Under the pieces are notes generated by a model. It was given only the letters and a program-made list of their open reading frames with translations, did not search any database and was not told the DNA's origin. The position numbers were made by a program, and so were the translations under genes. 64,000 bases of DNA from Hemileia vastatrix (taxonomy: Eukaryota > Basidiomycota > Pucciniomycetes > Pucciniales > Zaghouaniaceae), in NCBI GenBank assembly GCA_030280995.1, contig JASXTE010000017.1, forward strand, positions 21,319,998 to 21,383,997. Reading direction: 5' to 3'. Below are positions 33,310 through 46,277 of the stretch, one piece after another. Each line of letters begins with the position of its first letter. The stretch's first letter is position 1.

Positions 33310-33923
33310 CAAGACCACAACTTTGTCTCCAATCAAGGCAACACAACTACACCTATCCTCTGTCAGCCAACTATTCTTCTGACAGTTCCATTCCCTCAAA
33401 ACCTCCATCCAGAAGAGATCAATCTGCTTCCAAATCACCGTCTCCTGCTCCATCTTTCAACCATCCTGGTACTCCATCACCAGTACCTCCTCCAACTGAA
33501 CCAAGCAAAAATATTAACAACAACAATCCTGCTGCTATAACTAGGCCCCAGGAAGATCAGCATCCCAGTTCACCTACTCAGGATCCTTCAGAAAAAAACC
33601 AAGAGAATCCGTATCTTTATTTGATTGATCCTCCTACTATGACCATGCCAAATTCTTCAGAAGTCCAAATTACGGCTGCTTACAGATTCGATGAGCTTCC
33701 AATCTGTAAGTACCACATTAATTCATCTAATTTCTTCCACAAAAGTAATTACTGATCCAATTCTTCTTGTCTAGTTGTCACCTCTCCTCCTGAAACTACT
33801 ATTGGAGTTGGCCAACCTCTAGAAACTTCTTTGACCCTGGATTATGGAGACATGAAAAAAACACCTAAGCACCATGTGTTCCAACATGCTGAAAGCCTTC
33901 GCCCTCCATGGATCTTTGAATGA

Positions 33924-35442
33924 CTTTGAAAAATCCCTGAGAAAGAGCCTACTGGACGACCACTGGAAGATGTCTAGAATCATTAAGCACACCTTCCAGC
34001 ACTCTATTCCTGCCTCTTCTTCCTCCTCCTCCTCTGAACTTCCATCCAAACCCATTCCTGACCATTACAACCCATATAATCTCTCCAGCAGGACACACTT
34101 CAGAGAACACTGTGCTCTCCACAACCGCAGCTAAAAAACAAAAGCGACATCATAATCCAGACTAGCCTCCAGAAGCTTCATCATCCAGACAATGAGCTCC
34201 TGCAAAAAAGATCAAAAACATAATAATAAAATAACACAACAAAATAATTTCAGATTTTTTTTTATATTTTTTCAACAATGAATTCTACTAAACTACTAAT
34301 TATAAAGAAATTTGAAAATAAAATGTAAATGGACTAAATAAAATAATATGAAATAAATAATTATATAAAACAAATTGGTATCCTCCAGCCAATTGATGAG
34401 CTGATCCCCTGATACCTTACCCACATCCAAGTGCACCTTGATGTGGATACACAATAAAATATTTTAAATGATTAACAATAATTAAATAATTTCAGATATT
34501 AAAGAAGATAATAAAAATAATGAAACACAGAATTAAATGAAAAAATAAAATAAAAAAGAAAATAGTGTTGCCCGGCCAATTGATGAGCCTTTACCCACCA
34601 ATGCTTGCCCACATCCAGGTGACCCTGATGTGGTAACACCCTATATTTTTGATTTTATAATTTTAAACAACCCCCATAAAAAATTAATAGAAAAAAAGAG
34701 CAAAAAAGAAATTAATCTAAAACTACTATCTAGCAAAAACATAACTGCAATATCAAAGACAGTCCAGCTCCATAGATGGTCCAATAAGAAAAAGTCCGGT
34801 CCATAGAAATCATAACTGGGTGGGATCCCTCCAATAAGTAAAAATGATGGGAGAACACCAGTGATCCACCGCCAATCCATAAGAACCAAAGACAAAGAAG
34901 CCAGTCTTGAACCAGTTTAAAGTCATAGTGGACTTATACCTGAATAATTAACAACAGAACTAGAATTCAACTAGGAAAAACAAAACACATGAGACAGACA
35001 TTCTGGGGTAACTGTTCTACAGAGCAGCCAGTTCATCAGCTACCCCCACACTTGCCACAATAAAATCTAGAAGCCCCCCTAGGTACCTTCTAACCAACAA
35101 AACACAACATCCAACTGATAAACCAAAACCAATAAAGGTGAAGAGTCCGTCACATGAAAAACAAAGGAATTTCCAGTTTAAAGTCATATAGGACTTAAAC
35201 CTGTGAAAAGAAACCAATACTAGGGTTCAACCAATTTAAGAGAAAGGGTTGGAAACAGACAATCTGGGGTAGGTGTTGATAGAGCAGCCAGCCCATCAGT
35301 CACCCCCACACTTGCCAAGGCAAAATCTAGAGGCCCCTCCCATGGGTACCCTCTAACAAAAGTTTCCAACAAACAGATACATAGCATCACCACAAAAAAA
35401 CCAAAATTAATGAATGGTCCGTAGTTTATCCTCATTGCAGAG
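33924..35442 (-). other. Post-pol structured spacer of element D
   Basis: A frame at 33874-34134 (plus) overlaps exon 2 of antisense gene 2 and might be its shifted continuation, but it is not recognised. Further right are two CCACATC/GATGTGG hairpins (34421-34446, 34609-34633), GGGATCCCTCCAATAAGTAA (matching the B block near 21150), two mini-hairpins (near 34910 and 35175), a 10-bp-stem hairpin at 35005-35046 and a decayed second copy near 35263, then a CTCT-6 nt-GAGG-ATAAACTAC copy at about 35420-35442. Confidence 0.6.
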
Positions 35443-38400
35443 TCAATCTTCTTCATGCCTAGTTCTTCTGAGATAAAATCTCTTCACCTGATCTACAGCC
35501 ACTCTCTTTTTCAAGACTGCACCATTTAACTCTTCTAAAACATAAGGACCTCCAGACGCCTGAGATCTGACTCTGAAAGGTCTGTTCCATCTGTCAATAA
35601 ACATTTTTCCCCACTGACTCTCCAAACTTCTATTATACACCAAAACCAAACAACCAGGTTTCAAGGGATTCCTGAGTCTATGAGCCAACTTCTTGTCCCA
35701 GTACCTGACTGATTGATATCTAATTTTCATCATTCTAGAGTATTCCCTCTCTTGACATTCTTCTTTAAATTCCAACTGTTGCATCCTGGCGCAGAGAAAA
35801 TCTTCTGTTGAGTACACGTCATCCCACTCAATTCCAAGATAAGAGACAGCTTCCAAGTCCACTAGTAGGACAGATTTCTGAAAAAACATTAACTCGTAAG
35901 GAGAATAGCCAGTTGTCCTTTTCACAGTGACCCTATCAGCAAATAACACCAAGGGTAAATAATGCCTCCACTTTTCAGCACTATCCCCACACATCTTTAC
36001 CAAAGCATTCTTGATAACTTGATGGCCTCTTTCAACCATTACTTCATCTACAGGATAATAAGGTGTAGCTACTCTAACTTTAGAACCAACACTAGCCACA
36101 GCTTCTTTAAATTTAGCACCAAACTCTGGCCTGCCATCAACAGTCACCAACTTCATCAACACAAACCTATAAATCCACTCCTTCTTCAAAAACTCTGCCA
36201 CATTCTTGGCAGTCAAACTAACTAGAGGCACTGCCTCAACCCAACCAGACAAACTATCCCTAGCAACAATTAAGTATTTATATCTTCCCTCTTTAATGTG
36301 GACAGAATCTAGACTGACTCTTCCAAACACAGTTGTTTCACCAGTAGCACGGCCAACCTCTTTAGGTTTCAAATGACTTCTTCTTTGACATTCTTCGCAA
36401 GATTGAACCCAACCCTGCACCTCCAACTTCATACCTGGCCACCAAAATCTGTCAACTACTCTTCTGTAAGTCTCCCCAAAGCCCCTTTGACCAAGGTCTT
36501 CATGCAAAGACTTCAACACAACTTCTTTACCCTTCTTCTGAGTCTCTAAAACTTGAGGATTAGGATGTCTCCTCCTCATCAGCCTTCTTCCTGACACATA
36601 GAAGCCAGGACTCTTCTTCTTGATTGCAAGCCAAGTATCATCATCACAACTATCTGGCCTCTCCAAGGTCAACAGTTTCTCCACCATAATAAAATAAAAC
36701 CCAGACTGACTTCAGGTCTCATCTTCAAAATCAAACAAAACAACATCCAAGGGTACAACTCTGTCATCAAAATCACCCGTGTGGACATGAGCCAATTGAC
36801 CAGCTTAACCAGGACACCAATCCTTAAATTTTGGCACATACTTCTCTTTCCACTGAATCTTATGAGAATCCAGTTCACTAACAAAAACACCCTTTTCCAA
36901 TTTTGAGCCATCCCTAACAACAACTCCATCCTGATCACCAGAATCAAGATCAGATCCAGCCAGTTTACCCCCTTGGGGGAGGTCAGAACAATCATCCAGT
37001 TTAGCCTCATGGGGGGGGGTCAGAAAAATCTTCAGCACCATTTGTGCTCACCCTAACCACTGGAACATCTTCATCAAACTCTTCAGAATCAGAATCCTCA
37101 ACTGTAGGTGGCCTCCTCGATAATCTATTGGGCATTGTAAAAGTTTTTCCTGGTTTGTGTACCAGGTCAAAAGAAAAATGCTGAATAAATGCCACCCACC
37201 TAGTCATCGGCGCATTTGGAAGATTAGGTCTATTGATAATATGAACCAAAGATTTTGCATCCACCTGCAACTCAAAATGCTGCCCCCACAAAACTGTCTG
37301 TAGCTTCTTCAAAATTTTTGCTACACCACACAACTCCAATTTAGGTTAAGAATACCTAGATTCCACCTCATTAAACACCACAGACTCATAAATTACTGGC
37401 CTGACCCTCCAAGTCTTATACTCCTGAGACAAAACAGAACCAGCATCAATATAGCTTGAGTTCACTGCCAGATAATTTTTCCAGCATCAACGCCATAATC
37501 CAACTTGTGAAGAATAATACCTTCACCAACCACCTTCTTCAACTTCTGAAAAGCCACTTCACACTCTTCAGTCCATTCCCAGTCTGCATCTTTCCTGGTC
37601 AGCCTCCTTAAAGGTGAAGCCAACAAAGAAAAATCCTTAATGAAACTCCTGAAATAAACACACACACCCAAAAACCCCCTGACTTCAGTGCTATTTTTAG
37701 GCCTTTGACATGACTGAATTTTATTAACTTTCTTCTATGCCATAATTTTTCCCTCTGTACATACCACATGACCCAGAATTTCCAAAGCAGGAACCCAAAA
37801 GCAGAGTTTTGACCCTGAAATGGTCAAACCAGCCTCTTCAATCTTAAACAACACTCTCTATAGAGTTATTGCATATTCCCAGACAAACCTCCTTATACCT
37901 GTGTTCTCCGCTAACACCTCATTATTATAATTAGTTGATCGTCCTTTAATTTCACCATCATCAATGAAAATACCAGCATGAGTAGGGACCTCATCCTGCA
38001 AAATCCAAGCCATTTGTGCTTGATAAACTGCCACTGAATTAGTTGCTCCTTGAGGCAACCTAGTTAGCTGAAATCTTCCCAAAGGACTCTCAAAAGTTGT
38101 GAGAGGCATTGAATCCCTGTGAAATTCCCTCTCATCATAACCACCCATAATATCACCCAAACCATAACACACCCTTCCAACAAAAGCTTCAACAAAGTCC
38201 TCTGCACTTGGAGGCATTCCAGAGTCCTTAATAGTAAGTTTATTCAAGGCTCTAAGATCATAGACCACCCGCAATTTTCCATTCTGCTTCTTTACACTGA
38301 ACACTGGACTTGAGTAACTCAAAGTCGATTGTTCGTATAACCCAGTCCTGACTCTTTTCCTAACTATCTCTACAAAATCCTCTCTGATAGAAACTGGAAT

Positions 38401-38748
38401 AGGAATAGGTTTGATTTTCCAAGGTTCATGACTAACCACAGGAATTAAGTATGGTTCCCCATAAGAGTGCTTCAACACACCCCTATCCTCTTCAACAAAT
38501 GCCACAGCTTTCTCCCTCAGCACAATAACGTGCAACAACAACTTCTTTTCTTCTTCTGAAAACCACCCATCAGGACCAAAATTAACAACCTTCAACCTCT
38601 CTGCAGTCACTCTAGCCGTCTCTACAAATTCGGGAGGTTTCTTCACCAAAGGAGTGCAGTATGGATCTCTTGACAAAGGTGCTCTCTTCAAAGGCAGGTT
38701 CAAACCCACAGGCATAGGCTTATTGACAGGCCTAATCTTCTGCGCCAC
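35443..38748 (-). pseudogene. pol: Element D pol: RT, RNase H, integrase
   Basis: Fragments 38748-37858, 37671-37462, 37339-37007 and 36687-35443 are homologous to B pol in order, separated by stops and at least two frameshifts. RT has NGKLRVVYDLRALN, LGDIMGGYDER and an intact FIDD. RNase H is partial. The integrase HHCC domain and all three acidic residues (LDSVH, TVDGRPEFG, VERGHQ) are still present, followed by a weakened GPY/F-like motif. Mini-hairpin copies occur inside the coding region near 36960-37015. Confidence 0.85.
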
Positions 38749-39774
38749 CTTCTTATATTTTTCCGCTTCATCTTAAACTTGAGGGATCTTCTGGACATCT
38801 TCACCACCAGAACTGGAACACAAACCAAGGGTTTCCTCATTGCTCACATGTGTGGCCAAGGTAATGTTTTTGAAAGGTGTAGAAGAAACCCTAGCAGTGC
38901 ACAATTTGGAGGACTTACTTTTAGACCCCAATCTCACCACTCCACAACTTTTCCGCAATCCCAAATCTTCATCTCCACTTCCATCTTCTAAATCTTTAAA
39001 TCTTGATTCATCACCATAATCAACTCTTCATAAATATTTCAGTTTATCCTCTTGCTGGAGGCCCAAAAATAGATCTTGATGATCTTCCTTCTTAAATATC
39101 TTCTGCAGTTTAACCTCATGCTGGAGGCCCAAAAATAGATTTTGTCAATCTTCACAAAAATATTTTGAATCTTCTTTCTTCATTATCTTTTGATTTTTTT
39201 CTTGATTTTCTTGAATTATTTTGAAATTTTTATTTTATTTTCTAGAGTTCTCTTCTGACCTAAAAAATAACCAGGGGTCTCCCCAATGCTCACAGGTGTG
39301 GGCAAGGTAATGTTTTTGAAAGGTGTAGAAGAAACCCTAGCGGTGGACAATTGGGAGGACTTAATTTTAGACCCCAATCTCACCGCCCAAAACTTTTCTG
39401 CATATCTTTCAATAAAGATATATAACCAATCTTCTTTTTTGAACTTGAATTAAAAATAATTAAAAATATTGAGGGAGAACAGAGACTTGATAAAAAATTT
39501 GATGAATACTTGCAGAGAAGAGAAACATTAAAAAGAGAAAGTTGAAAATCCACTTGGTATATCTCCAAGGGAACTGACCTACTTCAACCTGGGATTTCCT
39601 CACCTTGGGGAGAGGTTGTAGCACTTGGGTGATCAGCCCTCATCACTCTAAAAAAGACAGACTCTCAATAGAGCCTGAGCCACACTCCAAAAAACCGGAG
39701 GCAGCACCAACTTCTCTCCGTCTCCTGCAACAATCCATACACTGGCACATTGAAGATAAGCCAGGCCTGGTCTC
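38749..39774 (-). pseudogene. Element D protease-RT connector with a direct duplication
   Basis: A degenerate equivalent of the B 16.3-16.9 kb region. About 110 bp at 38835-38945 is repeated at 39280-39390 in the same orientation (GGTAATGTTTTTGAAAGGTG, then the CCCAATCTCACC end), flanking mini-hairpin copies near 39045 and 39110. The frames are closed. Confidence 0.6.
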
Positions 39775-40266
39775 TCAACCATCCTCTCCAGGGGATGATA
39801 ACCTCATGTGAAGTCTTCTTTCATCTTCACCAGTCAACTCCAAACTGATTCCCAGTTCATATTGGTAGCCAATTCTTGCCTGGAAATCCATCAAGAATGG
39901 CCCACCCAAAACTGCTTTTACATTACCTTTAGCAATGTAAAAATGAACCTTCCCTGAGGCTCCACCAACATCTAACTTCACAAATTCAGAAGTTCTGACC
40001 AATTCAGTGACGTGGCCACCAATCTTTCTTAAGTTTCCACCAATACCAGTTTTGATTGGGAGGCCCAAATGAGTTACCTCAAACAAGGAAATCAGGTTTA
40101 TCTGTGAACCTGAATACACCAATTCCCTTGCCTCCCTGCCATTCTGAGTGACATTGAAATATCCCAGAGGAGCAGAAAAATGAGTCTCCAACCCCTCACC
40201 AAACTTTTCAGCAGAATCACAGATGTATTCCACCTCCCCAGAAGACACCCTTCTCCTGGTCAACAA
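39775..40266 (-). pseudogene. Element D aspartic protease
   Basis: 163 aa open and closely parallel to B (GYFNVTQNGREARELV, IGGHVTELV, VLGGPFLMDFQARIGYQ). The catalytic triplet reads Y-S-G (VYSGSQINLIS), a different substitution from the N-S-G of B, so the loss was independent. Confidence 0.8.
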
Positions 40267-40272
40267 TTTCTT

Positions 40273-42043
40273 TTAGCTATCAGCCAACCCTGGACTGATA
40301 GCATACAATTCCCCATAAGATAGGGAAACCTGACCCTGATTCATCCTTTCCAGGACAGAGTCCATAACATTAGATTTACCAGAAACCACTGGCCTCTCAA
40401 AGTGAGCCCTTGGCTTCACCACCTTGGTCCTAGAATTTTCCTGAGGACCAGCACCACCAACAGATTTACAATCCACAGGAACCAAACCTGATCCCTCACC
40501 AGACCCTCTAACTCCAGAAGGCTTTGGCAATGAGGCCAAAGGGACATCCTCCTCCCAGTCAGAATAAACATCCGTAGGCATTGGCTCACCATTCATGTCC
40601 AATGCACCAAAACTAGGGGGGCCCATATTAGCAATCCCCTTCTGCATCTTGTACAGCTCCTCTTTGCTGTACTTCCTCCTAGATGCACCCAGCTTAGGAT
40701 CCGCTTGAGAAGCCTTAGGCTTTGGTTGGGCTTGAGAACTGCTCTTTGGCCTTCCCACCTTACCTGCCTCTACATCTTAACACCAGTTAAGCATTCACCA
40801 CTTGACTGTCCACCACAAGAATACAATTCCAAACCACTAAAAGAAGTAGAAAAAGAGACCTTATTGACCTCCTTCCCCTTTCCCTTGACATCCTCATTCT
40901 CCTTAGCAGAAGACTTCCCCTGATCAGGAATCTCCTCAAATCTTGGCCTCCTTTGGTAGAGACCACCCCTCCTCCTGACCAAATCCACAGGAGCCAGCTC
41001 CTCACTGGGTTTAACAAAAGAACCATCAGGGAACTTGAAAACCCTGCCATCAAACTCCACTTTTCCTTCAGACACATCTCTGTTCAATGCCCAACAATCA
41101 TTGGACCTGTGTCCCCTCCTACTGCAATAAGAGCAAACCCAAGATCACTCATACCTGCCCTCCTTTCAAACTCTCTAGGCTGAGAATGTGCTTTGTTGAC
41201 CTTCTTAGCCTCCTGAAAAAAAATGTGAGGCTGTTTTTTCAGGTCAGCTAACTGTTCCACCATTGGGTCCCTCTCCTATTTTGGAACCTTCACCAAATTC
41301 TTCTCCTTCTTCTTCTCCCTAACCTCCTCATCAGCCAAAGCCTCACTGACTTTGCTGACATACTTGGCACACACCTCCTGATAGGTGTCCACAGCCAATA
41401 ACTTCAAATGGGCCTCAACAGCCTCCTTAACCTTATCCAAGGCAGGCAACTTTTGACCCCCATTAGAAAGAGTTTTCATCAATTCCTTTCTTGACAACTC
41501 CTTCAACACATCCATCCTGACATCCCTAGACAGTAAAGACCAAAAAACATTCTTGGCAGCATTTTCATGTGCCAGATCTTCCACTTCCACCAAGTATTCT
41601 ACCACAGGATCAAATTGCAGCAGAAATTTTCTGTAACTGTGTAAGTTACCAACACCACCATAAGATTGCCATTCACTAAAAACCTTGTTCAGATCCACCA
41701 TAGTGAACCTGACACCCCATCTATCAATCATCTCCCTACACAGCAACTTCTAATCCCTCTTCTTGTAGCCAGACATAGCCACAATCTCCTTCTCCACTGC
41801 CCTATCACCAATGAAGAAGATAATCTGCTTCACCATGTCCAGGTAGGAGGCACCATTTGCTGCAGAAGCAGTTTCATACTTCTCTAGAAACCACTTGAAA
41901 TCCTCCCCATTAAACTTGGTACCATCCCAAGTTTTAATCCTTACACATTCCCTAACCATCACAGAAGGAGGACCATCTCCCCCACTGACAGTCACCACAG
42001 GAATAGCAGAACCAGAAGCCATTCTTCCAGTCCAAAACACCAA
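40273..42043 (-). pseudogene. gag: Element D gag
   Basis: Pieces 42043-41750 and 41746-41276 share a frame split by one stop at a position that is Trp in B and E (KDKDW, KDQDW). The capsid-like core has DMVKQIIFFIGDRAVEKEIV and DRWGVRFTMVDLN. A CCHC zinc knuckle (CSYC-x4-H-x4-C) lies near 41091-41140, followed by 41087-40770 and 40758-40273 in other frames. It retains the NGEPMP sequence that is a stop in B. Confidence 0.8.
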
Positions 42044-42090
42044 ATAGAGCCAACCAAAGAAAACAGATATTCCAAAGAACTAGCAGGTTC

Positions 42091-42109
42091 TCCTCCACGT
42101 TGGGTGCCA
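42091..42109 (-). other. Primer binding site of element D
   Basis: TGGCACCCAACGTGGAGGA on the minus strand, 4 nt inside the LTR end, closely related to the B site. Confidence 0.7.
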
Positions 42110-42113
42110 GAAA

Positions 42114-43205
42114 TGTAGACAATCCTAGAGTGCTAGCTATAGGGCTTGACCAAGGGAGTTGGAGAAAAACCAGAGAGAAAATCCCCTGTCCCTCTAGAAA
42201 AATAAGTGAGATTTACATGCTACAGTAAATTGGTTCCTGTTTTGCCAAAGACCCTTTTCCAATACACTTGACTTCTTGATGAGCCAAGAAATTAGTCACC
42301 AGACAGACCACCAGACCAAAGAACTGAAATGTAGACCAAAGTCCACACCAGAGACAGCAAAGATACTTGATGTAGGCTTCAAATCCACACCAGAGACAGC
42401 AATAATACTTGCTATAGCTTGCAAGACTATAACAGAGAAAACAGTTTCCAAAGTTAAGTTAAATGAAGAACTCACTTGCAACAAACACAGCCAATTGTGG
42501 CCAGAAAACAGTGAAAACTGAATAAGGAACAATGATATCACCTCCGGATGGTTGTATGATGATTAAGGTTGTCCCAAACTGTCTTATTCACTATATACAC
42601 ACAGACCACTATCAAAGAGCCCATGCGCACCCACCAATCTGGCGCCTGTACCCGCCAAATTGCATAAAAAACCCTTCAGAAGCACTCCCCAACCTTCTAA
42701 AACAGAGGCGGGCGGGCTACCTGACGTTGGAGGTGCCACCTGAAGCAGCACAGCCTCCCTGAAGCCAGAGAACCACTAAAAACACCCAATCTACTTAGAA
42801 AAACTAACTACAACTACTAAAACCTTTAAAACAGGGAATTTTACTATAACAACCTTGAGACATGAAATATCAAGAAAAATTAGCTCTATCCAAAGATACT
42901 AAGCACTTAACCCTAAGACTTAAGGTTAGCCCGTAAAACACGAAAAAACAAAATTAAACAGCTATCTTTTTAAAGAAAAATGAGGAAATAACCCCTTAAA
43001 ACCTAGAATATGAAAAATGTCTACACAACATAAAATATAGTGAAAAACTGGGGCTATCCAATGATAGTACCCACATACCTGCAGACCTAATATCCACAGA
43101 ATAAAACAAGAAAAATACCTAATTCCTTAACAGATTTCAATTAAGACATGCATAAACAACGCCAAATGACGCAACAAAGGCCCCTGCCAATGTTGGAAGA
43201 CCACA
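42114..43205 (-). repeat. 5' LTR of element D
   Basis: 1092 bp, TGTAGACA...ACCACA. Two divergent small frames (42296-42541 minus, 42532-42762 plus) stay open here and in both other D-type LTRs near 8800-9254 and 9870-10372; they look like by-products of LTR similarity. Confidence 0.9.
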
Positions 43206-43544
43206 CTGCGGTACAGTATACTATGCACTTGAGTCGTCCTTAAGCCATAACTCCTTCTTTAATGTGTAACACACAATTATTGGAAAATCCAAATCCGTAT
43301 TGTTTAGTGCTTGCGATCGTAAATCAATAACACACAATTCCCCTATTGTGCGGCACATCTTGCTGCAAAATCCGAGCGCACAGACCCTTAATCCTTTTCC
43401 GCGCTTCTATTTCCTTTTTTCCTTGAAACACACAAATACATATTATATTTTTATACTTCCTGCTGCGCTAACTCCCCTTTATTCTTCCTGGACTACACGC
43501 GCTGATTGGTCTAAATTCACGCTTCCTGCGAGGCGCGTACCACA
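43206..43544 (-). repeat. 5' LTR of element A, outer part
   Basis: Continues the LTR cut at 8605 and ends GTACCACA at 43544. The junction is shown by the neighbouring related LTR copy, where the two halves are uninterrupted around 44040-44070. Confidence 0.65.
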
Positions 43545-44367
43545 ACACACAAAGGATAAAAGAATCAGAAAATATCTCTAATTCACTATTCTATGTTACT
43601 TATATATATATATATATATATCTAAAAAAGGGCTCCCTATCTCTATCTAATAGTCCTCCTTTTTATATTTTACCAGTACTAAAGACACGGTTCCCTAGTG
43701 GATCTTCAGCGCTGGCTCTAGCGCCATATTAGTAAAACAATAGCTAATCTATTAGTAAACTACGTACACTGCTTGTAACAACTTATGGTGCCTAGAAAAT
43801 ACCCTATGATTACTAACGCTAGCATTAACTTGTTTCACTCATACTCCACATATGCGTTTTTGACTATACCTTTGTTTTTGTTTCAGCACTATTTTCAGTT
43901 TTGACCCATTCTAACGCTGATCCTAGCTGCCTTGACTCTTGGGTAGTTTTGTGATTGAGTCCCCACTCTCCTTTCTTTAATACTAAGTTCATAGTCTTGA
44001 CAATTCGCTTAACTAGTTGGCTTCCCTTATTACCTGTTTCAGTAAGTTACCCAACTAGCCACAGTACAATATACTATGCACTTAAATTGTCCTCAAGTCA
44101 TAACTCTTTTCTTAATGTGTAACAAATAATTATTGGAAAGTCCAAATCCATATTGTTTAGCGCTTTACGGTCCTAAATCAATAACACACAATTTCCCATT
44201 GTGCGGCACATTTTGCTACAAAATCCGAGCGCCCAGACTCTTAACCCTTTTCCGCACTTCCATTTCCTTTGTTCTTTGAAACACGCAAATACATATTTTA
44301 TTTTAGCACTTCCTACTGCGCTAACTTCCTTTGTACTTCCTGGACTACGTGCGCTGATTGGTCTAAG
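43545..44367 (-). repeat. Truncated second copy of the A-type LTR
   Basis: 43590-44062 parallels 8150-8605 and 44062-44367 parallels 43206-43510, so this is one uninterrupted but end-truncated LTR lying directly against element A. It may be an older insertion or an imperfect tandem. A (TA)n run lies at about 43600-43622. Confidence 0.6.
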
Positions 44368-44650
44368 AAGCCAACAACTCACTGTGTATATACATTTACT
44401 TGATAAAGTAGAATTTTTGTTAGCAGCAAATCAAAGGGCTCTTCTCCAGTATAAAAAGACATATGAGTGCTCTTCTGAGAAAAAATCTTCAAAAAATGGT
44501 ATAATTGGTGTTCCCCAAAATTTACCAAAAAAAATTTCCTCAAGTTATTTTTTAAAAAGTCTAAATAAGATTGAAAGTGATATTCTTGCAGCTAAAAATG
44601 AAGTTGATTTAGAAAATATTTATTTAAGCTTGAATAATTTATGTAAATAG
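44368..44650 (+). CDS. Unrecognised C-terminal frame beside the LTR remnant
   Basis: An open stretch of about 93 codons to a TAG, Lys/Asn/Leu-rich with heptad-like Leu spacing (HLLDKVEFLLAANQRALLQY, then LNKIESDILAAKN). It has no start of its own, because its upstream part is cut by LTR sequence. It may be the 3' exon of a unique gene displaced by transposon insertion. Function unknown. Confidence 0.35.
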
Positions 44651-45944
44651 TTATAATTAAAAGAAGCTCTTTCATATATCATGTAAGAAATATATTGTTT
44701 ACTGTAGATATTACATAGTTGTTCTTACAGGTGATTAATGCTGAAATTGTATCTACTAGCTAACCAGCTTTTTTCCTAATCTAATTATAAATAGCAAGAA
44801 AAAAAGTGTTTTATTTGTAAATATATCTTTATATGTAAATGAGCCAAAAGTGCAGTGAAAATTTCTAAGTTTTAATCATTGGATTATTATGATAGAACAA
44901 TTAAGTGTGTGTAGGTTTGATTGAGACATACAGGTGTGTACCTGTGATATGTGCCGTGTTGGCACAAATGCATTGGAAAATCATAGTGATCAAATATATG
45001 CAATAGTAGAATAAAAAAGTCTAATGATAATTTTACATTTAAGTACATGAATACTAGACAACCCAAGGTAGGTCAACCAGCTTTAAGAAGAAAAAAAATT
45101 GGAAGTGTATTCTTTCACTAAAATCTAAGTTTCATTCCAATTTTAATTAATATTTTTAATGAATGTTCAATGTAATCTTGAATAACTGTTTTGATTTGGA
45201 TTGAATATTTAGATTAGCCATTTTATAATTTTATAAGGTGATTATGATGTGGCATATTATTTTTCCTAACAAAATTTTAAAGTATATCACTTAAAAGATG
45301 TTTAAGATCCTTTTTAACTTGTTTCAAACTCATGCTGAAATCTGGTTGAACACAGGTGGAAGCTTGTTGTGGGGTAAAGTTTGGTACATATTCAAACTTA
45401 GTCTGGTGAATTTTCCATAATTGTTTTTTAATAGTTCAAGTGTATAGTGCATATTCCTAAGGCCATTTTATTGATTTTCAATTCATTTTAAATGTTCTGC
45501 ATGAAGAATGTTAGAAATTTTAATGTATGGAAAATCCTTTAATTTGAAATTTTCTCAACCAGCTGAAGTATAGTTATTAAAGGACTTAGTGCTTAGCTGT
45601 TTAATTATTTACAATGCATGTTTAGTTTGAAATTTATTTCACCTGTCTTTCCTTAAAAGGTATTCCCTAACAACCTAAAAATGTGGGTTGCATATGCAAT
45701 CAAAATTTTCAAATTGCACAATAGTTTTCTCAGGGAAAAACATTACTGTAACTTAAGAATGAAGGCTTAAATAATTATATAAGAGAGTCTGATTTCAAAG
45801 TTTTTTCACATCATCCCACATTTGTCTAAATAAAACAAAACATTATCGATCTCAAATATTTTCTCCATTTGATACATTAGTTAAATTTAAATAATTCATC
45901 TATTAATGAAGATTATTGTCCTCTTCATTCTAATTTTTTATAAT
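44651..45944. other. AT-rich unique DNA
   Basis: No supported open frame, repeat or RNA gene. Very AT-rich, unlike the transposon bodies. Confidence 0.5.
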
Positions 45945-46277
45945 CTTATAGCATGTCAGACTCAAGTACAGAGCTATCATCAGTCCCATCTTTAGGTTCT
46001 AAGAAAAATGAATCACCATCACCCAGTTAGTAATAATTGAGTGGTAAAAAAACTATTTATTTGAAAGCTTACTTTTCATTTTGTATATAGATGCTCAAGC
46101 AATAAAGAAAATTTCAATGAGACTTCCTCTTTCAAAAAATTTTCACTCCAATCAAGAAATCCATTACAATCAAAATCTAGGGAGCCAGAACTTCAGTCAG
46201 AAATTATTGAGATCATGGCTGAAGAATACTATGCAAGATTCAATATGATGGAGGAGCAAGCAGTATCTTTTTTTCGG

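Larger units (their letters stand above)
12096..33923 (+). pseudogene. Antisense Zn2Cys6-type gene 2 of element D, split by elements B and C
   Basis: Reading resumes in frame across both insertions when one target duplication is removed each time: 12096-12343, then 25484-25922, then 33315-33705. A phase-1 intron follows (33706-33774, GTAAGT...CTAG), and exon 2 ends at TGA 33921-33923, about 409 codons in all. The second cysteine half (ACDSC-x-SEKKKC) has an in-frame TAG at 12252-12254 where the other proteins have H, Q, F or R. The first half lacks one cysteine. The middle is Ser/Pro-rich. The C-terminal YFQ-TPA region of gene 1 is not seen. The insertion-free reading frame suggests the gene was still largely open when B and C arrived. 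Confidence 0.7.
8606..43205 (-). mobile_element. Element D: Ty3/Gypsy retrotransposon, about 13 kb without its nested insertions
   Basis: LTR termini TGTAGACA...ACCACA occur at both ends. Both LTRs are 1092 bp once the nested solo LTR is removed. Flanks are CCGC (8602-8605) and CTGC (43206-43209), a 4-bp target duplication with one mismatch. Removing the solo LTR, element B and element C leaves about 12.98 kb, close to B's 13.1 kb. Minus-strand order is LTR, PBS, gag, protease, pol, structured spacer, antisense gene 2, spacer, antisense gene 1, PPT, LTR. Confidence 0.85.
461..43544 (-). mobile_element. Element A: Ty3/Gypsy retrotransposon, degenerate, split by element D
   Basis: Minus-strand order is 5' LTR (43544-43206 joined to 8605-7620), PBS, gag, protease, RT, RNase H, integrase, then an antisense Zn2Cys6 gene at 461-1260. 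Coding frames are broken by stops and shifts throughout. Element D was inserted into the 5' LTR, so A is the older layer. A 3' LTR was not found, and the left limit is taken from the antisense gene. Confidence 0.75.

Noticed and set aside
33819..34055. Minus-strand frame of 78 codons opposite D antisense gene 2
   Set aside because: The Glu run is the complement of a Ser-rich codon run on the coding strand; a shadow frame.
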